Notes under the pieces: generated by a model | Seen by the model: only the letters and a program-made list of their open reading frames with translations | What the model was told of the DNA's origin: nothing | Databases searched by the model: none | Shown: in pieces, positions 41,706 to 51,055 of the stretch | How the letters are laid out: each line of letters opens with the position of its first letter | Position numbering within the stretch: the first letter of the stretch is position 1 | Position numbers and translations under genes: made by a program | Assembly: GCA_958296025.1 (NCBI GenBank) | Contig: OY282430.1 | Location: 2,976,001 to 3,040,000 of the forward strand | Direction of reading: 5' to 3' | Length of the DNA stretch: 64,000 nucleotides | DNA from: an uncultured Pseudomonadales bacterium | GTDB taxonomy: Bacteria; Pseudomonadota; Gammaproteobacteria; Pseudomonadales; Azotimanducaceae

Positions 41706-41847
41706 CCAAACGCCGTGTTTCGTGGCGCATTCGTTGGCCGCTCTTGACGAAGATGGAGGCCGTGATGGCCGCGGTTGAATGCGAATGCCAGCTCGCCTAG
41801 CATGGGGCTTGATGCCAAGGGACGGATGCGCGGGTTGGACAAGGAAG
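41706..41847 (+). repeat. Duplicated regulator 5' region, copy 2
   Basis: Corresponds to 34843-35022, ending GGTTGGACAAGGAA. It preserves the TTGAAT-17-TAGCAT promoter (41775-41803) with TGCGAATGC at 41780-41788, then diverges right after the four regulator-like codons. It now provides the promoter for the MetE-like gene. Confidence 0.75.
41775..41803 (+). promoter_or_regulatory. Promoter of the MetE-like gene with shared element
   Basis: TTGAAT, 17 bases starting GCGAATGCC, TAGCAT; identical in layout to the LacI-gene promoter. Confidence 0.55.
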
Positions 41848-41898
41848 CCCCGAACCCCTTGCCGTTAAACCGAGCGCCCCAACCCATAAGGAACCCCC

Positions 41899-43038
41899 AT
41901 GCAAGCAAGCTCCGAGCGCATCCTCACCACCCATGTCGGGAGCCTGCCGCGCTCCAAGGCGGTCACCGACGTGGTGTTCGGCCAAGAGCGCGGCGAACCC
42001 CAGCCCAATGCGGAGGCCGTCATCGCCGCCGCCGTCAACGACGTGGTGGCGCGACAGGTGCAGGCCGGGGTGGATGTGGTCAGCGACGGCGAGATGAGCA
42101 AAATTAGCTACGCCACCTACATCAAAGACCGCTTCACTGGCTTCGAAGGGGACAGCGAACGGCAGCCGCCGAGCGACTTGGAGGCGTTCCCTGGCTTCCT
42201 GCAGCGGCAAGCCGCCTCCGGCGGCACCCCCAACTACCGCCGGCCCTGCTGCGTTGGCCCCATCGCCGTGCAGGACACCGGCCCCGTGCAAGCGGACATC
42301 CGCCATTTCCAGGCGGCGGTGGCGGCGCACGGCCCGGCGGAGGCCTTCATGAACGCCGCCTCGCCTGGCGTCATCGCCCTGTTTCAGCCAAACCGCCACT
42401 ACCCGTCCCACGAAGCCTATCTGTTCGCCTTGGCCGACGCCATGGCCGCGGAGTACCGAGCCATAGCCGAGGCTGGGCTGGTGCTGCAAATCGACTCCCC
42501 GGACCTAGGGCTAGGCCGGCACATGATGTTCAAGGATAGGAGCGACGACGAGTACCGAAAGCTGGCCACCCTGCATGTGGAGGCGCTCAACCACGCCTTG
42601 GAGGGTATTCCGGCTGACCAGGTGCGCCTACACGTCTGCTGGGGCAACTACGAAGGGCCGCACCACCACGATGCGCCGATGGCCATGGTGTTGCCCATCG
42701 CCCTGAGGGCGCGGGTCGGCGCCCTGCTGTTTGAATCCGCCAATCCCCGCCACGCCCATGAATGGCGGGTGTTCGCCGAAACCAAGCTGCCGGAGCAACT
42801 GCTGCTGGTTCCCGGCGTGATCGATTCGACAACCAATTTCATCGAGCATCCGCAACTCATAGCGGAACGGATTTGCCGGTTCGCCGACATCGCGGGTCGC
42901 GAGCGGGTGTTGGCCGGCACGGATTGCGGCTTCTCCACCTTCGCCGGCTTCGGGGCCGTGGATGAAGACATCGTTTACGCCAAGCTCGCCAGCCTAGCCG
43001 AAGGAGCGACGCTGGCGAGCGCCCGGCTTTGGGGGTAG
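41899..43038 (+). CDS. MetE C-terminal-like methyltransferase (cobalamin-independent methionine synthase family)
   Basis: 379 aa. TTHVGSLPRSKAV is the conserved first His region; LHVCWGNYEGPHHHD provides HxC ligands and LAGTDCGFSTFAG the third Cys of the zinc site. Residues YATYIKDRFTGFEGD and QIDSPDLGLGRH also match. These short MetE-like proteins lack the N-terminal half of MetE and include alkyl- and thiol-transferases acting on small molecules. Adjacent sarcosine/dimethylglycine-type and distant MttB-like genes make methyl-group handling plausible. Confidence 0.87.
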   Translation: MQASSERILTTHVGSLPRSKAVTDVVFGQERGEPQPNAEAVIAAAVNDVVARQVQAGVDVVSDGEMSKISYATYIKDRFTGFEGDSERQPPSDLEAFPGFLQRQAASGGTPNYRRPCCVGPIAVQDTGPVQADIRHFQAAVAAHGPAEAFMNAASPGVIALFQPNRHYPSHEAYLFALADAMAAEYRAIAEAGLVLQIDSPDLGLGRHMMFKDRSDDEYRKLATLHVEALNHALEGIPADQVRLHVCWGNYEGPHHHDAPMAMVLPIALRARVGALLFESANPRHAHEWRVFAETKLPEQLLLVPGVIDSTTNFIEHPQLIAERICRFADIAGRERVLAGTDCGFSTFAGFGAVDEDIVYAKLASLAEGATLASARLWG

Positions 43039-43057
43039 GCGCCGCCAACCAAGGACG

Positions 43058-45493
43058 CTAGCTTCGCAGCCGCTCATTGTTGGGGTCAAACGGACTTTCC
43101 GGCAACACGGAAGCGCTGTGCCGTCCACCGAGAATCTCGATCTCCAAGCGGACGCCGGGCGCCGCTAAGTCCGGACGCAGCATGACCAAGGCTAGGGACT
43201 TGCCCAGCCGATGGCCGTAGCCGCCGCTGGTGGCGCGGCCCACCAGTTCGCCGCCGTGAAACAGCGGGTTGTTGCCGAGGGCGTCGGCGTCCTGCACGTC
43301 CTCAACCTCCAAGGTTGCGAAGGCGTTGGCGAAGCCGCGTTCACGCCAGGCCAACAGGCCGTCACGGCCAATGAAATCGCCCTTGTCAAAACGCACGAAG
43401 CGGTCCAAGCCGGACTCCAAGGCGGCGTATTCGATGGACAGTTCGGCGCCGATCATGCGGTAGGACTTCTCCAAGCGCAGGGCGTCCATGGCGCGAATGC
43501 CGAAGGGTTTGAGGTTTAAGTCCGCGCCCGCCTCGAACAGCGCGTCGAATATTTGATTCTGCATCTCCATCGGGTGGTGCAGCTCCCAGCCCAGCTCGCC
43601 GATGAAGTTAACCCGCATGGCCATCGCCTGGGCCGTGCCGATGTGGACTGCGCGGGCACTGAGCCAAGGAAAGGAACGGTTGCCGAAGTCCGCATCCGAG
43701 ACGCGCTGCAAGAGCGTTCGGGACCGCGGCCCGGCCACCACCAACACGCCCAGGGCGCTGGTCAGGTCGTTAAAGCGCACCGACCCATCCGTGGGCATGA
43801 GCTTTTGCAGGTAGTCGTGGTCCAGCCGCTGCCAAGCGCCGGCGGAGACTAGGTAGAAGGCATCGGCTCCCTCCCGCAGGATGGTGAACTCGCTATGCAC
43901 CCCGCCCCGGGCGTTGAGCGCGTGGCACAGGCCGACTCGGCCCGGTTTCGTCGGCAGGCGGTTGGCCACCAGCCGATCCAAGAAGGCTTCAGCGCCTGGC
44001 CCGGACACCCGGCATTTAGCAAAGGCGGTCATGTCCAACAGCCCGACATGCTCATGCACATGGCGGCATTCGTCCCCCACCGGGGCGAACCAGCGGGAGC
44101 GGCGGAAGGACCAATGATCCTCCGCCGCCAGACCTTCCGGGGCAAACCAGTTGGCCCGTTCCCAGCCGAACTTCTGGCCGAACACCGCACCCCTAGCCTT
44201 AAGCCGCCCGTAGCAGGGCGCAGTGCGCAAGGGGCGGGCGGCGGGGCGCTCCTCGTCCGGGTAGTGGATGGTGAAGACGTTGGCGTAGGCTTCCTCGTTC
44301 TTTTTCCTGAGATAGCCCTTGGTGGCGTAATCCCCGAAGCGGCGCGGCTCCACCCCCAGCATGTCGATGCTGGGCTGGCCCTCGACGATCCATTCCGCAA
44401 GCTGCCAGCCGGCGCCGCCGGCGGCGGTGATGCCGAAGCTGTGCCCCTCGTTCAGCCAGAAGTTGGGCAGGCCCCAAGCCGGGCCGACGATGGGGCTGCC
44501 GTCCGGCGTGTAGGGAATGGCGCCGTTGTACACCTCCTTGACGCCCACTTCGGCGAAGGCCGGCACCCGGTTCATGGCCGCTTCGATGTGCGGGGTCAAG
44601 CGCTCCAAATCGGCGGCAAACAGCTCGTACTCCACATCGTCCCCCGGACCCTCGACGTAGCAGCAAGGCGCTCCCTGCTCGTAAGGCCCGAGGATAAAGC
44701 CGCCCCGCTCCTCGCGCAGATACCAGGAGCCGTCGGACTCGCGCAGCACTCCCAGCTCCGGCAGCCCGGCCCCGTGACGGGCCTGCACTTCCGGGTGCGG
44801 CTCGGTGACGATGAACTGATGCTCCACCGGCAGCACCGGCACATCCAAGCCGACCATGGCGCCGGTGGCCCTAGCGTAACTGCCGGTGGCGCAAACGACA
44901 TGCTCACAGCGGATGTCGCCCTTCGTAGCGCGCACCAACCAATCCCCGCCCCGCCGCTCGATGGCGGTGACCCTGGTGCGGCGGTTGATCTCCGCACCCA
45001 AGGCCCGTGCGCCCTTGGCCAAGGCTTGGGTGAGGTCCGCCGGCTGAATGTAGCCGTCCTCCGGGTGGTGGATGGCGCCGACCAAGCCTTCGATGTTGCA
45101 AAGTGGCCAAAGATCCCGCACCTGCTGCGGGGTCAGGAACTCCACCCGCACACCGATGGTGCGGGCGGTGGCGGCGTATTGGCGGTACTCGTCCATGCGC
45201 TCGGCGTTCATGGCCAAGCGAATGTTGCCCACCTGCCGGAAACCCACAGCTTGGCCGGTCTCCGCCTCCAACTGCTGGTAGAGCTGCACCGAATACTTGT
45301 GGAGCTGGCCAACGCTGTAGCTCATGTTGAACAGCGGCAGCAGGCCGGCGGCGTGCCAGGTGGCGCCGCAGGTCAGCTCCCCCTTTTCCAACAGCACCGC
45401 ATCGGCGCCCCAGCCCTTCTTCGCCAAGTGGTACAGAGTGCCGACGCCCACCACGCCGCCGCCGATCACCACCACCCTAGCTTGAGTTTTCAT
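43058..45493 (-). CDS. Dimethylglycine/sarcosine dehydrogenase-like (DAO plus GcvT domains)
   Basis: 811 aa. VVVIGGGVVGVGTLYHLAKK is the FAD-binding start of a D-amino-acid-oxidase-like domain (to ~residue 380), with WHAAGLLPLFNM near the covalent-flavin position. A linker FAO_M-type domain follows, then a GcvT tetrahydrofolate-binding domain (DLTSALGVLVVAGPRSRTLL; IGELGWELHHPMEMQNQIFD; end LEIEILGGRHSASVLPESPF). Such enzymes oxidatively demethylate N-methylated glycine and pass the one-carbon unit to folate. Convergent with the MetE-like gene, 19 bases apart. Confidence 0.9.
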   Translation of the reverse strand: MKTQARVVVIGGGVVGVGTLYHLAKKGWGADAVLLEKGELTCGATWHAAGLLPLFNMSYSVGQLHKYSVQLYQQLEAETGQAVGFRQVGNIRLAMNAERMDEYRQYAATARTIGVRVEFLTPQQVRDLWPLCNIEGLVGAIHHPEDGYIQPADLTQALAKGARALGAEINRRTRVTAIERRGGDWLVRATKGDIRCEHVVCATGSYARATGAMVGLDVPVLPVEHQFIVTEPHPEVQARHGAGLPELGVLRESDGSWYLREERGGFILGPYEQGAPCCYVEGPGDDVEYELFAADLERLTPHIEAAMNRVPAFAEVGVKEVYNGAIPYTPDGSPIVGPAWGLPNFWLNEGHSFGITAAGGAGWQLAEWIVEGQPSIDMLGVEPRRFGDYATKGYLRKKNEEAYANVFTIHYPDEERPAARPLRTAPCYGRLKARGAVFGQKFGWERANWFAPEGLAAEDHWSFRRSRWFAPVGDECRHVHEHVGLLDMTAFAKCRVSGPGAEAFLDRLVANRLPTKPGRVGLCHALNARGGVHSEFTILREGADAFYLVSAGAWQRLDHDYLQKLMPTDGSVRFNDLTSALGVLVVAGPRSRTLLQRVSDADFGNRSFPWLSARAVHIGTAQAMAMRVNFIGELGWELHHPMEMQNQIFDALFEAGADLNLKPFGIRAMDALRLEKSYRMIGAELSIEYAALESGLDRFVRFDKGDFIGRDGLLAWRERGFANAFATLEVEDVQDADALGNNPLFHGGELVGRATSGGYGHRLGKSLALVMLRPDLAAPGVRLEIEILGGRHSASVLPESPFDPNNERLRS

Positions 45494-45727
45494 TCAGGCT
45501 TCTTGACCCTGTGTGGTTAACCTCTCCCTGCGCCCATGCCGACCAATCGGCTTCAGGGTGCGGATGGGTTGCGTCCACTCGTTCACTTTCCCTGCATTTG
45601 CAGCGCCAGCGGCATGGCGTCATAGCTCCAAGCCGTGGCCGGCAACCTACCTTGAAACGCGCCGGCAAAGCAAGGAGAAGCGCAACATCGGGCATTTGCC
45701 GGCACCGTTTGGCCCAGCAGGTAGGCA

Positions 45728-46648
45728 TCAGTCGAAAGGCCAAACCTCCAAGCCGTGAATGGCGTTTCTGACGTCCATGGACAGGTTGATCGTCAGCGTC
45801 GTTCGCGTCGCCTCGAGGTCGTGCAGGGTGATGGTGGAGGGGGAGGAGCCGGCGGCGAATAGATTGTCGTCGATGAGGCACAGGCCGCGCCCAAAGGCCT
45901 GCCGGGCGATGCGCGGGTCTCCCAACTCGGTTCGAAGCAGGTGCGCCGGGTTGTAGTAAGGCACCCTAAAGGCCCTTTGCGGCCCCTCCCGCGGCACGAA
46001 GCGGACGAGGTTCTTTTCCGTGTCGTTGAACAAAACGCCATCCCGATGCGGGCGGGCGTTGTGGGTGCCGGGAGGCAGCGTCGCCACTTGCCGGATGTAG
46101 CGGCCAGTGTAGGTGTGCAGCCCGCCGGTGCGCAGGCCGCTCAAGTACAGGGCGCTGCTTTGGCAGCAAATGCTGTTGAGGTGCAGCTGATTGTCTGGGG
46201 CCGGCCCGCCCCGGCGCTGCGGATGAAAGGGCGCACCGCGAAGGCCCTTGCGATCCCGCCGGACATGCAGGCCCCAAGTAAAGCGATTGGCATCCAAGTC
46301 AAATCCCAAGATGGCGTCATAGCCGGTGGAGGTCAGGAAAAGGCGGCGCTGATGACGGCTGATCTCATGGCAATGCTTCAGGTAGGGGCAGCGGTAGGAG
46401 GCAACCCGCTCGAATTTGGCGTTGTAAACAAAGAGCTCGTCGCTGGCGGCGATGAACACCCTGTCCCCGTCAAACTCAATGCCCCGCAACCCCCGGTCCC
46501 AACCCCGACCCTGCCAATCAATGTCCTCGGAGTCCCAATCGATCACCTGCTTGACCCGCTTGCGGGTCAAGTCAACGAGGTAAACCCCACCGTGGCTCTC
46601 GCCCTGTTGGCTGCCGCGCACGACGGATGTGGCAATCAATGTGGTCAT
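45728..46648 (-). CDS. Predicted beta-propeller protein (DUF4915-like)
   Basis: 306 aa from ATG 46648 (MTTLIATSVVRGSQQGESHG). The repeats GVYLVDLTRKRVKQVIDWDS, RVFIAASDELFVYN, LFLTSTGYDAILGFDL and GVLFNDTEKNLVRFVPREG read like blades of a propeller. No signal peptide. The pattern resembles DUF4915/Kelch-like or sugar-lactonase-like proteins; activity unassigned. Shares a 240-base divergent region with the second TonB receptor. Confidence 0.6.
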   Translation of the reverse strand: MTTLIATSVVRGSQQGESHGGVYLVDLTRKRVKQVIDWDSEDIDWQGRGWDRGLRGIEFDGDRVFIAASDELFVYNAKFERVASYRCPYLKHCHEISRHQRRLFLTSTGYDAILGFDLDANRFTWGLHVRRDRKGLRGAPFHPQRRGGPAPDNQLHLNSICCQSSALYLSGLRTGGLHTYTGRYIRQVATLPPGTHNARPHRDGVLFNDTEKNLVRFVPREGPQRAFRVPYYNPAHLLRTELGDPRIARQAFGRGLCLIDDNLFAAGSSPSTITLHDLEATRTTLTINLSMDVRNAIHGLEVWPFD

Positions 46649-46836
46649 TTTGCCGGAAAAGCTCCTGCACGGCGGGCTCTCTGCGCTTCCCGACACAAAG
46701 GCGTCAACATCAAGGCGCTCTGCACATGCTGGATAAGCCCTTGCAGTCCCCAAAACATCCTAATATAGTCCCTAATCGAGTTAGGGGGGCCGCGCCGCCC
46801 AGGTCGAATGGCTGGCCCATAGGTGCGGATATGCGG

Positions 46837-46857
46837 TTGCGAATTCCAGGCTAGCAT
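46837..46857 (+). promoter_or_regulatory. Weak variant of the shared element before the second TonB receptor
   Basis: TTGCGAATTCCA (46837-46848) followed by TAGCAT (46852-46857), resembling the GCGAATGCC...TAGCAT of the LacI-gene promoter but without a clear -35 box. Confidence 0.3.
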
Positions 46858-46891
46858 TGCTGCCTGCGGTTGGCTTGACGGGAGAGTTGCC

Positions 46892-49357
46892 ATGTCACAG
46901 AAGGGCAAAAAATTAATTGAGGGTCGCCGACGTCCGCTGAGCGTGGCGATCTCGCTGGCGGTGGCCGGCACCCCAGCGGCGTTGGCGCAGGAGGGGACGC
47001 TGGAGGAGATCATCGTTACCGCCACCAAGCGGGAGGCCAGCCAGCAGGACACGCCCATCTCCGTCACCGCCTTTTCGGACTCCGAGATCACCCTGCAAAG
47101 GTTCAAGACATTTAACGACTACGCCGGGCAGATTCCCAGCCTCGCCCTCAGCGAGCGGCAGCCCGGCGCCAACTCCCTGGTCATGCGCGGCTGCGCCGCC
47201 CAAGGGCTTTCCTTTAGCGATTCGGCCACCACCTCCGTTTATCTGGACGAGCAGCCCATCACCGCCGCCGGCTACAACCCGGACCCGCGCTTGATCGACG
47301 TCGCTCGGGTGGAAGCCTTGGCCGGGCCCCAAGGCACCCTGTTCGGGGACGCCTCCCAATGCGGCACCCTGCGCATCATCACCAACAAGCCGGACGCCAA
47401 CAACGCCAGCGGCTGGGTTGACCTGACCGGCGCCACCGTCGCCGACGGCGGCGGCAACTACGACCTGAGCGGCATGGTGAACATCCCCCTCGTTCCAGGC
47501 AAGGCGGCGTTGCGCTTGGTCGGCTTCTACGCCGACGAATCCGGTTGGGTGGACAACGTGCTGGCGCCCACGCCCGGGTCCCAATCCGACAACGCAAGCC
47601 AAGTGGATGACGACGTGAACTCCTCCACCTGGAAGGGCGGCAGGGCCGGGTTGCGGATCAACGCCAGCGAGGAATGGACCATCGACTTCAACGGCATCTA
47701 CCAGAAATACGAACTGGACGGCTTTGGCGACGCCAGCCTGAACCAACAGCTGTTCGAGGACACCAGCGTCTTCCCAGTCTTCGGCGACCGGGAGCAGGCC
47801 CGCTACACCGAGGACAGCTGGGATGACGAATGGTATCAACTGGCCCTGACCCTGGAGGGCAACCTCAGCTTCGGCGACCTAGTGGTAACCACGGCCTACT
47901 TCAGCCGGGACAGCGCCTACTATGCGGACGCCACCTCGTATTTGCAGGTTTACCAGCAGCGGGGCGACTACCTTCGCTCGGGGAACACCGGGGACCCGTA
48001 CTACGACACGGGCGGCATCTATGACTTTGGCGGCGACCCCGTCGCCAACGACTACGACGGACGGGAAACCACCAACTGGACCGTCGAGGCCCGCTACGCC
48101 ACGCCATCCGAGGGCCGCTGGTCCGCCATCGTCGGCGGCTTCTACAACCGCCGTGAGGTCTATGAGCTGTTCATCTCCAATGTGCAGGGCCTCACCGGCA
48201 CCCCGGCCTTCTCCTACTTGAACTACGCCGGGGAGTACCTAAACGGCATTCCACCCAAGGCGCAGTCGAACAACTGGTTCTCCGGCACCTACGACAGCCA
48301 GCTGGATCAGTGGGCGGTGTTTGGCGAGGCCACCGTCAACCTGACGGAGAACTTCTCCATCACCGCCGGCGGCCGCTACTACAGCATTCAGAACGATTAC
48401 ATCGTCAGGAACGCCACCTTGGTCGGCCTCAACGGCGGTGAGCCGGATTGCGCGGTTGACTACTGCTACGCGCCCGGGGACTTGGGCGTTTCCGACGAAG
48501 ACGGCTTCGTTCCCAAGGTCAACCTCACCTACAAGTGGGACGACCAGCTGGTTTACGCCACCTATTCGGAGGGCTTCCGCCGAGGCGCCGCCAACTCGGC
48601 CCGGCCGCAGTCCGTGTTCGGCCCGCCAACCGGTCAGTTCCCGCCGCCGGCTGGCACCTTGAACGCCTACCGGTCGGACACCGTCACCAACTACGAAGTC
48701 GGCTTCAAGTCCCAATGGCTGGACGACCGGCTGCGCTTCAACGTGGCCGCCTACCACATGATTTGGGACGACATTCAGATCCAGGCGGAAGACCCGCAGG
48801 AAAACCTCTTCACCCTCGGCATCGTCAATTTCCCCCAAGCCGAGATCAACGGTGTGGAGGCTTGGTTCAGTTGGCTGCCCTCGGAGAACTGGAGCATTGA
48901 GGCGACGTTGGGCTACAACGACGGTTCACTGTCGAAGGCGGATGTTTTGTTCGAAGGCACCGACGGCGCTGTCGAGGTGCCCAAGGGCACCGCATTGCCC
49001 ATCGTGCCGGATTGGAAGGCCCATGTGAACGCCACCTACACGTTCCCAACCACTTGGCTGGATGGCGAGCCCTATGTCATGGCCCGCTTCACCCACACCG
49101 GAGAGTCCGTCAACTCCCTGGCCGGCATCGAATCCAGTCCCTTTCTCTCGCCGGTCGTTCCGCAAGACGCCTGGCAGACGGTGGACCTGCAGTTCGGGCT
49201 GGAGACGCAGGATTGGTCCGTCTCCCTATTCGTCGATAACCTGACCGACGAGAAGGCGCAGCTATTCTTCAACAACCGCTTCGCGCAACAGCGCCTGTCG
49301 GTCAACCAGCCGCGCACCTTCGGCGTCAAATTCCGGTACCGGTACGGCGCCAACTAG
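46892..49357 (+). CDS. TonB-dependent outer-membrane receptor
   Basis: 821 aa from ATG 46892. Signal region RRRPLSVAISLAVAGTPAAL with AQ cleavage, TonB box EEIIVTATKREAS, plug with RVEALAGPQGTLFGDASQCG, barrel ending FGVKFRYRYGAN. Same class as 28424-30763, with a different plug variant (FGDASQCGTLRI) typical of the catabolic-locus receptors. The AspH-like gene follows after 13 bases and is probably co-transcribed. Confidence 0.92.
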   Translation: MSQKGKKLIEGRRRPLSVAISLAVAGTPAALAQEGTLEEIIVTATKREASQQDTPISVTAFSDSEITLQRFKTFNDYAGQIPSLALSERQPGANSLVMRGCAAQGLSFSDSATTSVYLDEQPITAAGYNPDPRLIDVARVEALAGPQGTLFGDASQCGTLRIITNKPDANNASGWVDLTGATVADGGGNYDLSGMVNIPLVPGKAALRLVGFYADESGWVDNVLAPTPGSQSDNASQVDDDVNSSTWKGGRAGLRINASEEWTIDFNGIYQKYELDGFGDASLNQQLFEDTSVFPVFGDREQARYTEDSWDDEWYQLALTLEGNLSFGDLVVTTAYFSRDSAYYADATSYLQVYQQRGDYLRSGNTGDPYYDTGGIYDFGGDPVANDYDGRETTNWTVEARYATPSEGRWSAIVGGFYNRREVYELFISNVQGLTGTPAFSYLNYAGEYLNGIPPKAQSNNWFSGTYDSQLDQWAVFGEATVNLTENFSITAGGRYYSIQNDYIVRNATLVGLNGGEPDCAVDYCYAPGDLGVSDEDGFVPKVNLTYKWDDQLVYATYSEGFRRGAANSARPQSVFGPPTGQFPPPAGTLNAYRSDTVTNYEVGFKSQWLDDRLRFNVAAYHMIWDDIQIQAEDPQENLFTLGIVNFPQAEINGVEAWFSWLPSENWSIEATLGYNDGSLSKADVLFEGTDGAVEVPKGTALPIVPDWKAHVNATYTFPTTWLDGEPYVMARFTHTGESVNSLAGIESSPFLSPVVPQDAWQTVDLQFGLETQDWSVSLFVDNLTDEKAQLFFNNRFAQQRLSVNQPRTFGVKFRYRYGAN

Positions 49358-49370
49358 CCTGAGTGTCCGC

Positions 49371-49946
49371 ATGGACATTGACGCCCGCATTCGGGAGCTC
49401 GGCCCGGTGGACTCCGAGGCGTTGACTGGCGTCATTCTGGCCCAAGGCCAAGCGGCTTGGCATCAGCAGGAGCACCGGCAAAGGGCCTATGAGGTCCACC
49501 GAGACACCGAATCCCTGATCATGGTGTTCATGGAGGAGGCCGCCTGGCCGGAAATCCTCGTCAAGAAGCAGACCGCTTGGGGCCAATTGGCCGATGTCGC
49601 CGTGCCGCTGATGCACGACATCATTGGCCGCTTCTACCCACCGCGCGGCACCATCATCCGCGCCATGGCGGCGAAGTTGAAGGCGGGAGGCAAGATCAAG
49701 CCGCATACGGACACGCATCCCTCATTCCATCTGGGCCACCGGATTCATGTGCCCATCACCACCAATCCCCGGGTGCGCTTCATGATCGACGGCCGGCCCC
49801 ATCAGCTGCAAGTGGGCAAGGCCTACGAGATCAACAACCAAAGGACCCATAGCGTCGCCAACAGAGGCGATGAAGACCGGATCACCTTCATCTTCGACTA
49901 TCTGCCGCCAACCGAGTTGACAAAGGCCGGCCACGCCGCTGGCTGA
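49371..49946 (+). CDS. Aspartyl/asparaginyl beta-hydroxylase-domain protein
   Basis: 191 aa. The double-stranded beta-helix Fe(II)/2-oxoglutarate fold shows H112 and D114 in KPHTDTHPSFHLGHR, H160 in NNQRTHSVAN and R170 binding 2-oxoglutarate. Bacterial AspH-like proteins hydroxylate Asp/Asn residues or small metabolites. Directly downstream of a TonB receptor. Whether it modifies the imported substrate or a protein is not determinable. Confidence 0.85.
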   Translation: MDIDARIRELGPVDSEALTGVILAQGQAAWHQQEHRQRAYEVHRDTESLIMVFMEEAAWPEILVKKQTAWGQLADVAVPLMHDIIGRFYPPRGTIIRAMAAKLKAGGKIKPHTDTHPSFHLGHRIHVPITTNPRVRFMIDGRPHQLQVGKAYEINNQRTHSVANRGDEDRITFIFDYLPPTELTKAGHAAG

Positions 49947-49984
49947 CTTTCCAGAAGCGGGGCGCCATGCCGCCTTCGACATCC

Positions 49985-51043
49985 CTAAACGCCGGGAAAC
50001 GTTTCATCGACATCCCCCGGAATGGAGGCATCTTTGCCAGCAAAATCACCTTCCGCCGTCCGCTTCACGGTCAGGGACTCATCGCCTACCGTGAACGTCA
50101 CCACGTCATCGTCCCGCTCAAGCAGCAGGTTGGGCAGTGGCTCTGGCGCGTGGCTGAGCAACGAGTTCAGGGGGCCGCGCACATAGCAACCAAGGAACCG
50201 GCTCATTACAGGTCCGGCCTCAGCCTCCAGCATTCGCCAAGCGGCGTCGCCCACATAGGCTCTGCCCCCAACTTCGTCGAAGGCTTTCAATAATTCGCTG
50301 AGCTTCGGGTTTTCCGTTGAATCAAGGACAACCAAGACTGGAATGTAGTTTGAACTTGCACAATCAGCTGGAAAGGTCAGTTCTTCATCCCATCGTCCCT
50401 GCCCAGAAGATGCGATGGTCACGCGCAGTTTGAATTCATACGCCGCATTGTCCTTTATGCAATCGACCTGCCTCCCCTTGCTGGAATCGGATCTTCGACG
50501 CACGGGGCTTCTCTTCGCACTGACGGGCACGCCACCGATAGCAGCGGCGAGAATGGGTTCAAAAAGATATCCCGTCTCCTGTGCAGCTCGATTATCCAAG
50601 TCGTAAAGCCACTTGCGCCAGAACAAGAGCGTTGCGAGTGCTGAAGGCGACAGGCTGGCGTATTGCAGAAGCCCTCTCGGGCCAACTTGCTCCATTGTCG
50701 GAAAAGGTTGCCGTTCAAGAATGCGCTCATACTTCAGCCGCGCTTTGAGAAGCGCGGAAAGGCAGGAAAAGTAGGTGTCCGAGTCCGGTGTTGATGTAAA
50801 TAGATTGCCCGCAAGATCTTCAAAATCCAGGCCATCCAGACGCAGTGAAGAAACTGGCGTAGTCTCGAAAAACGGCTGAATGCGTTCGGGCACCTTTGGA
50901 TATCGGCTCTGGATGCCCAAGTCATGAACAACCCGCGCAAGCAAATAGGACGCGGCAGCAGCATCAATCGGCACAGCCATGTTGCTGTTGCCCACATTGC
51001 GGGCCTTCTCGATCAGTGATTTTTGCGTTTGCGAAAGAGGCAT
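49985..51043 (-). CDS. Type II restriction endonuclease
   Basis: 352 aa, 12 bases downstream of a C5 methyltransferase on the same strand. A PD-(D/E)XK site is visible as D194, E203 and K205 (QVDCI...AYEFKLRVT), possibly with E162 upstream. No helicase or specificity domains. Recognition sequence cannot be inferred. Position and size fit the nuclease of a methyltransferase-first R-M operon. Its codon and base use (more A/T, Ser- and Lys-containing codons) departs from the flanks, as usual for transferred R-M genes. Confidence 0.82.
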   Translation of the reverse strand: MPLSQTQKSLIEKARNVGNSNMAVPIDAAAASYLLARVVHDLGIQSRYPKVPERIQPFFETTPVSSLRLDGLDFEDLAGNLFTSTPDSDTYFSCLSALLKARLKYERILERQPFPTMEQVGPRGLLQYASLSPSALATLLFWRKWLYDLDNRAAQETGYLFEPILAAAIGGVPVSAKRSPVRRRSDSSKGRQVDCIKDNAAYEFKLRVTIASSGQGRWDEELTFPADCASSNYIPVLVVLDSTENPKLSELLKAFDEVGGRAYVGDAAWRMLEAEAGPVMSRFLGCYVRGPLNSLLSHAPEPLPNLLLERDDDVVTFTVGDESLTVKRTAEGDFAGKDASIPGDVDETFPGV

Positions 51044-51055
51044 GAAATCCGGTTC

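Noticed and set aside
43895..45520. 541-codon rightward frame opposite the dimethylglycine-dehydrogenase-like gene
   Set aside because: Composition is His/Gln/Gly/Ala-rich, the usual mirror of a real leftward gene, and it has no motifs.
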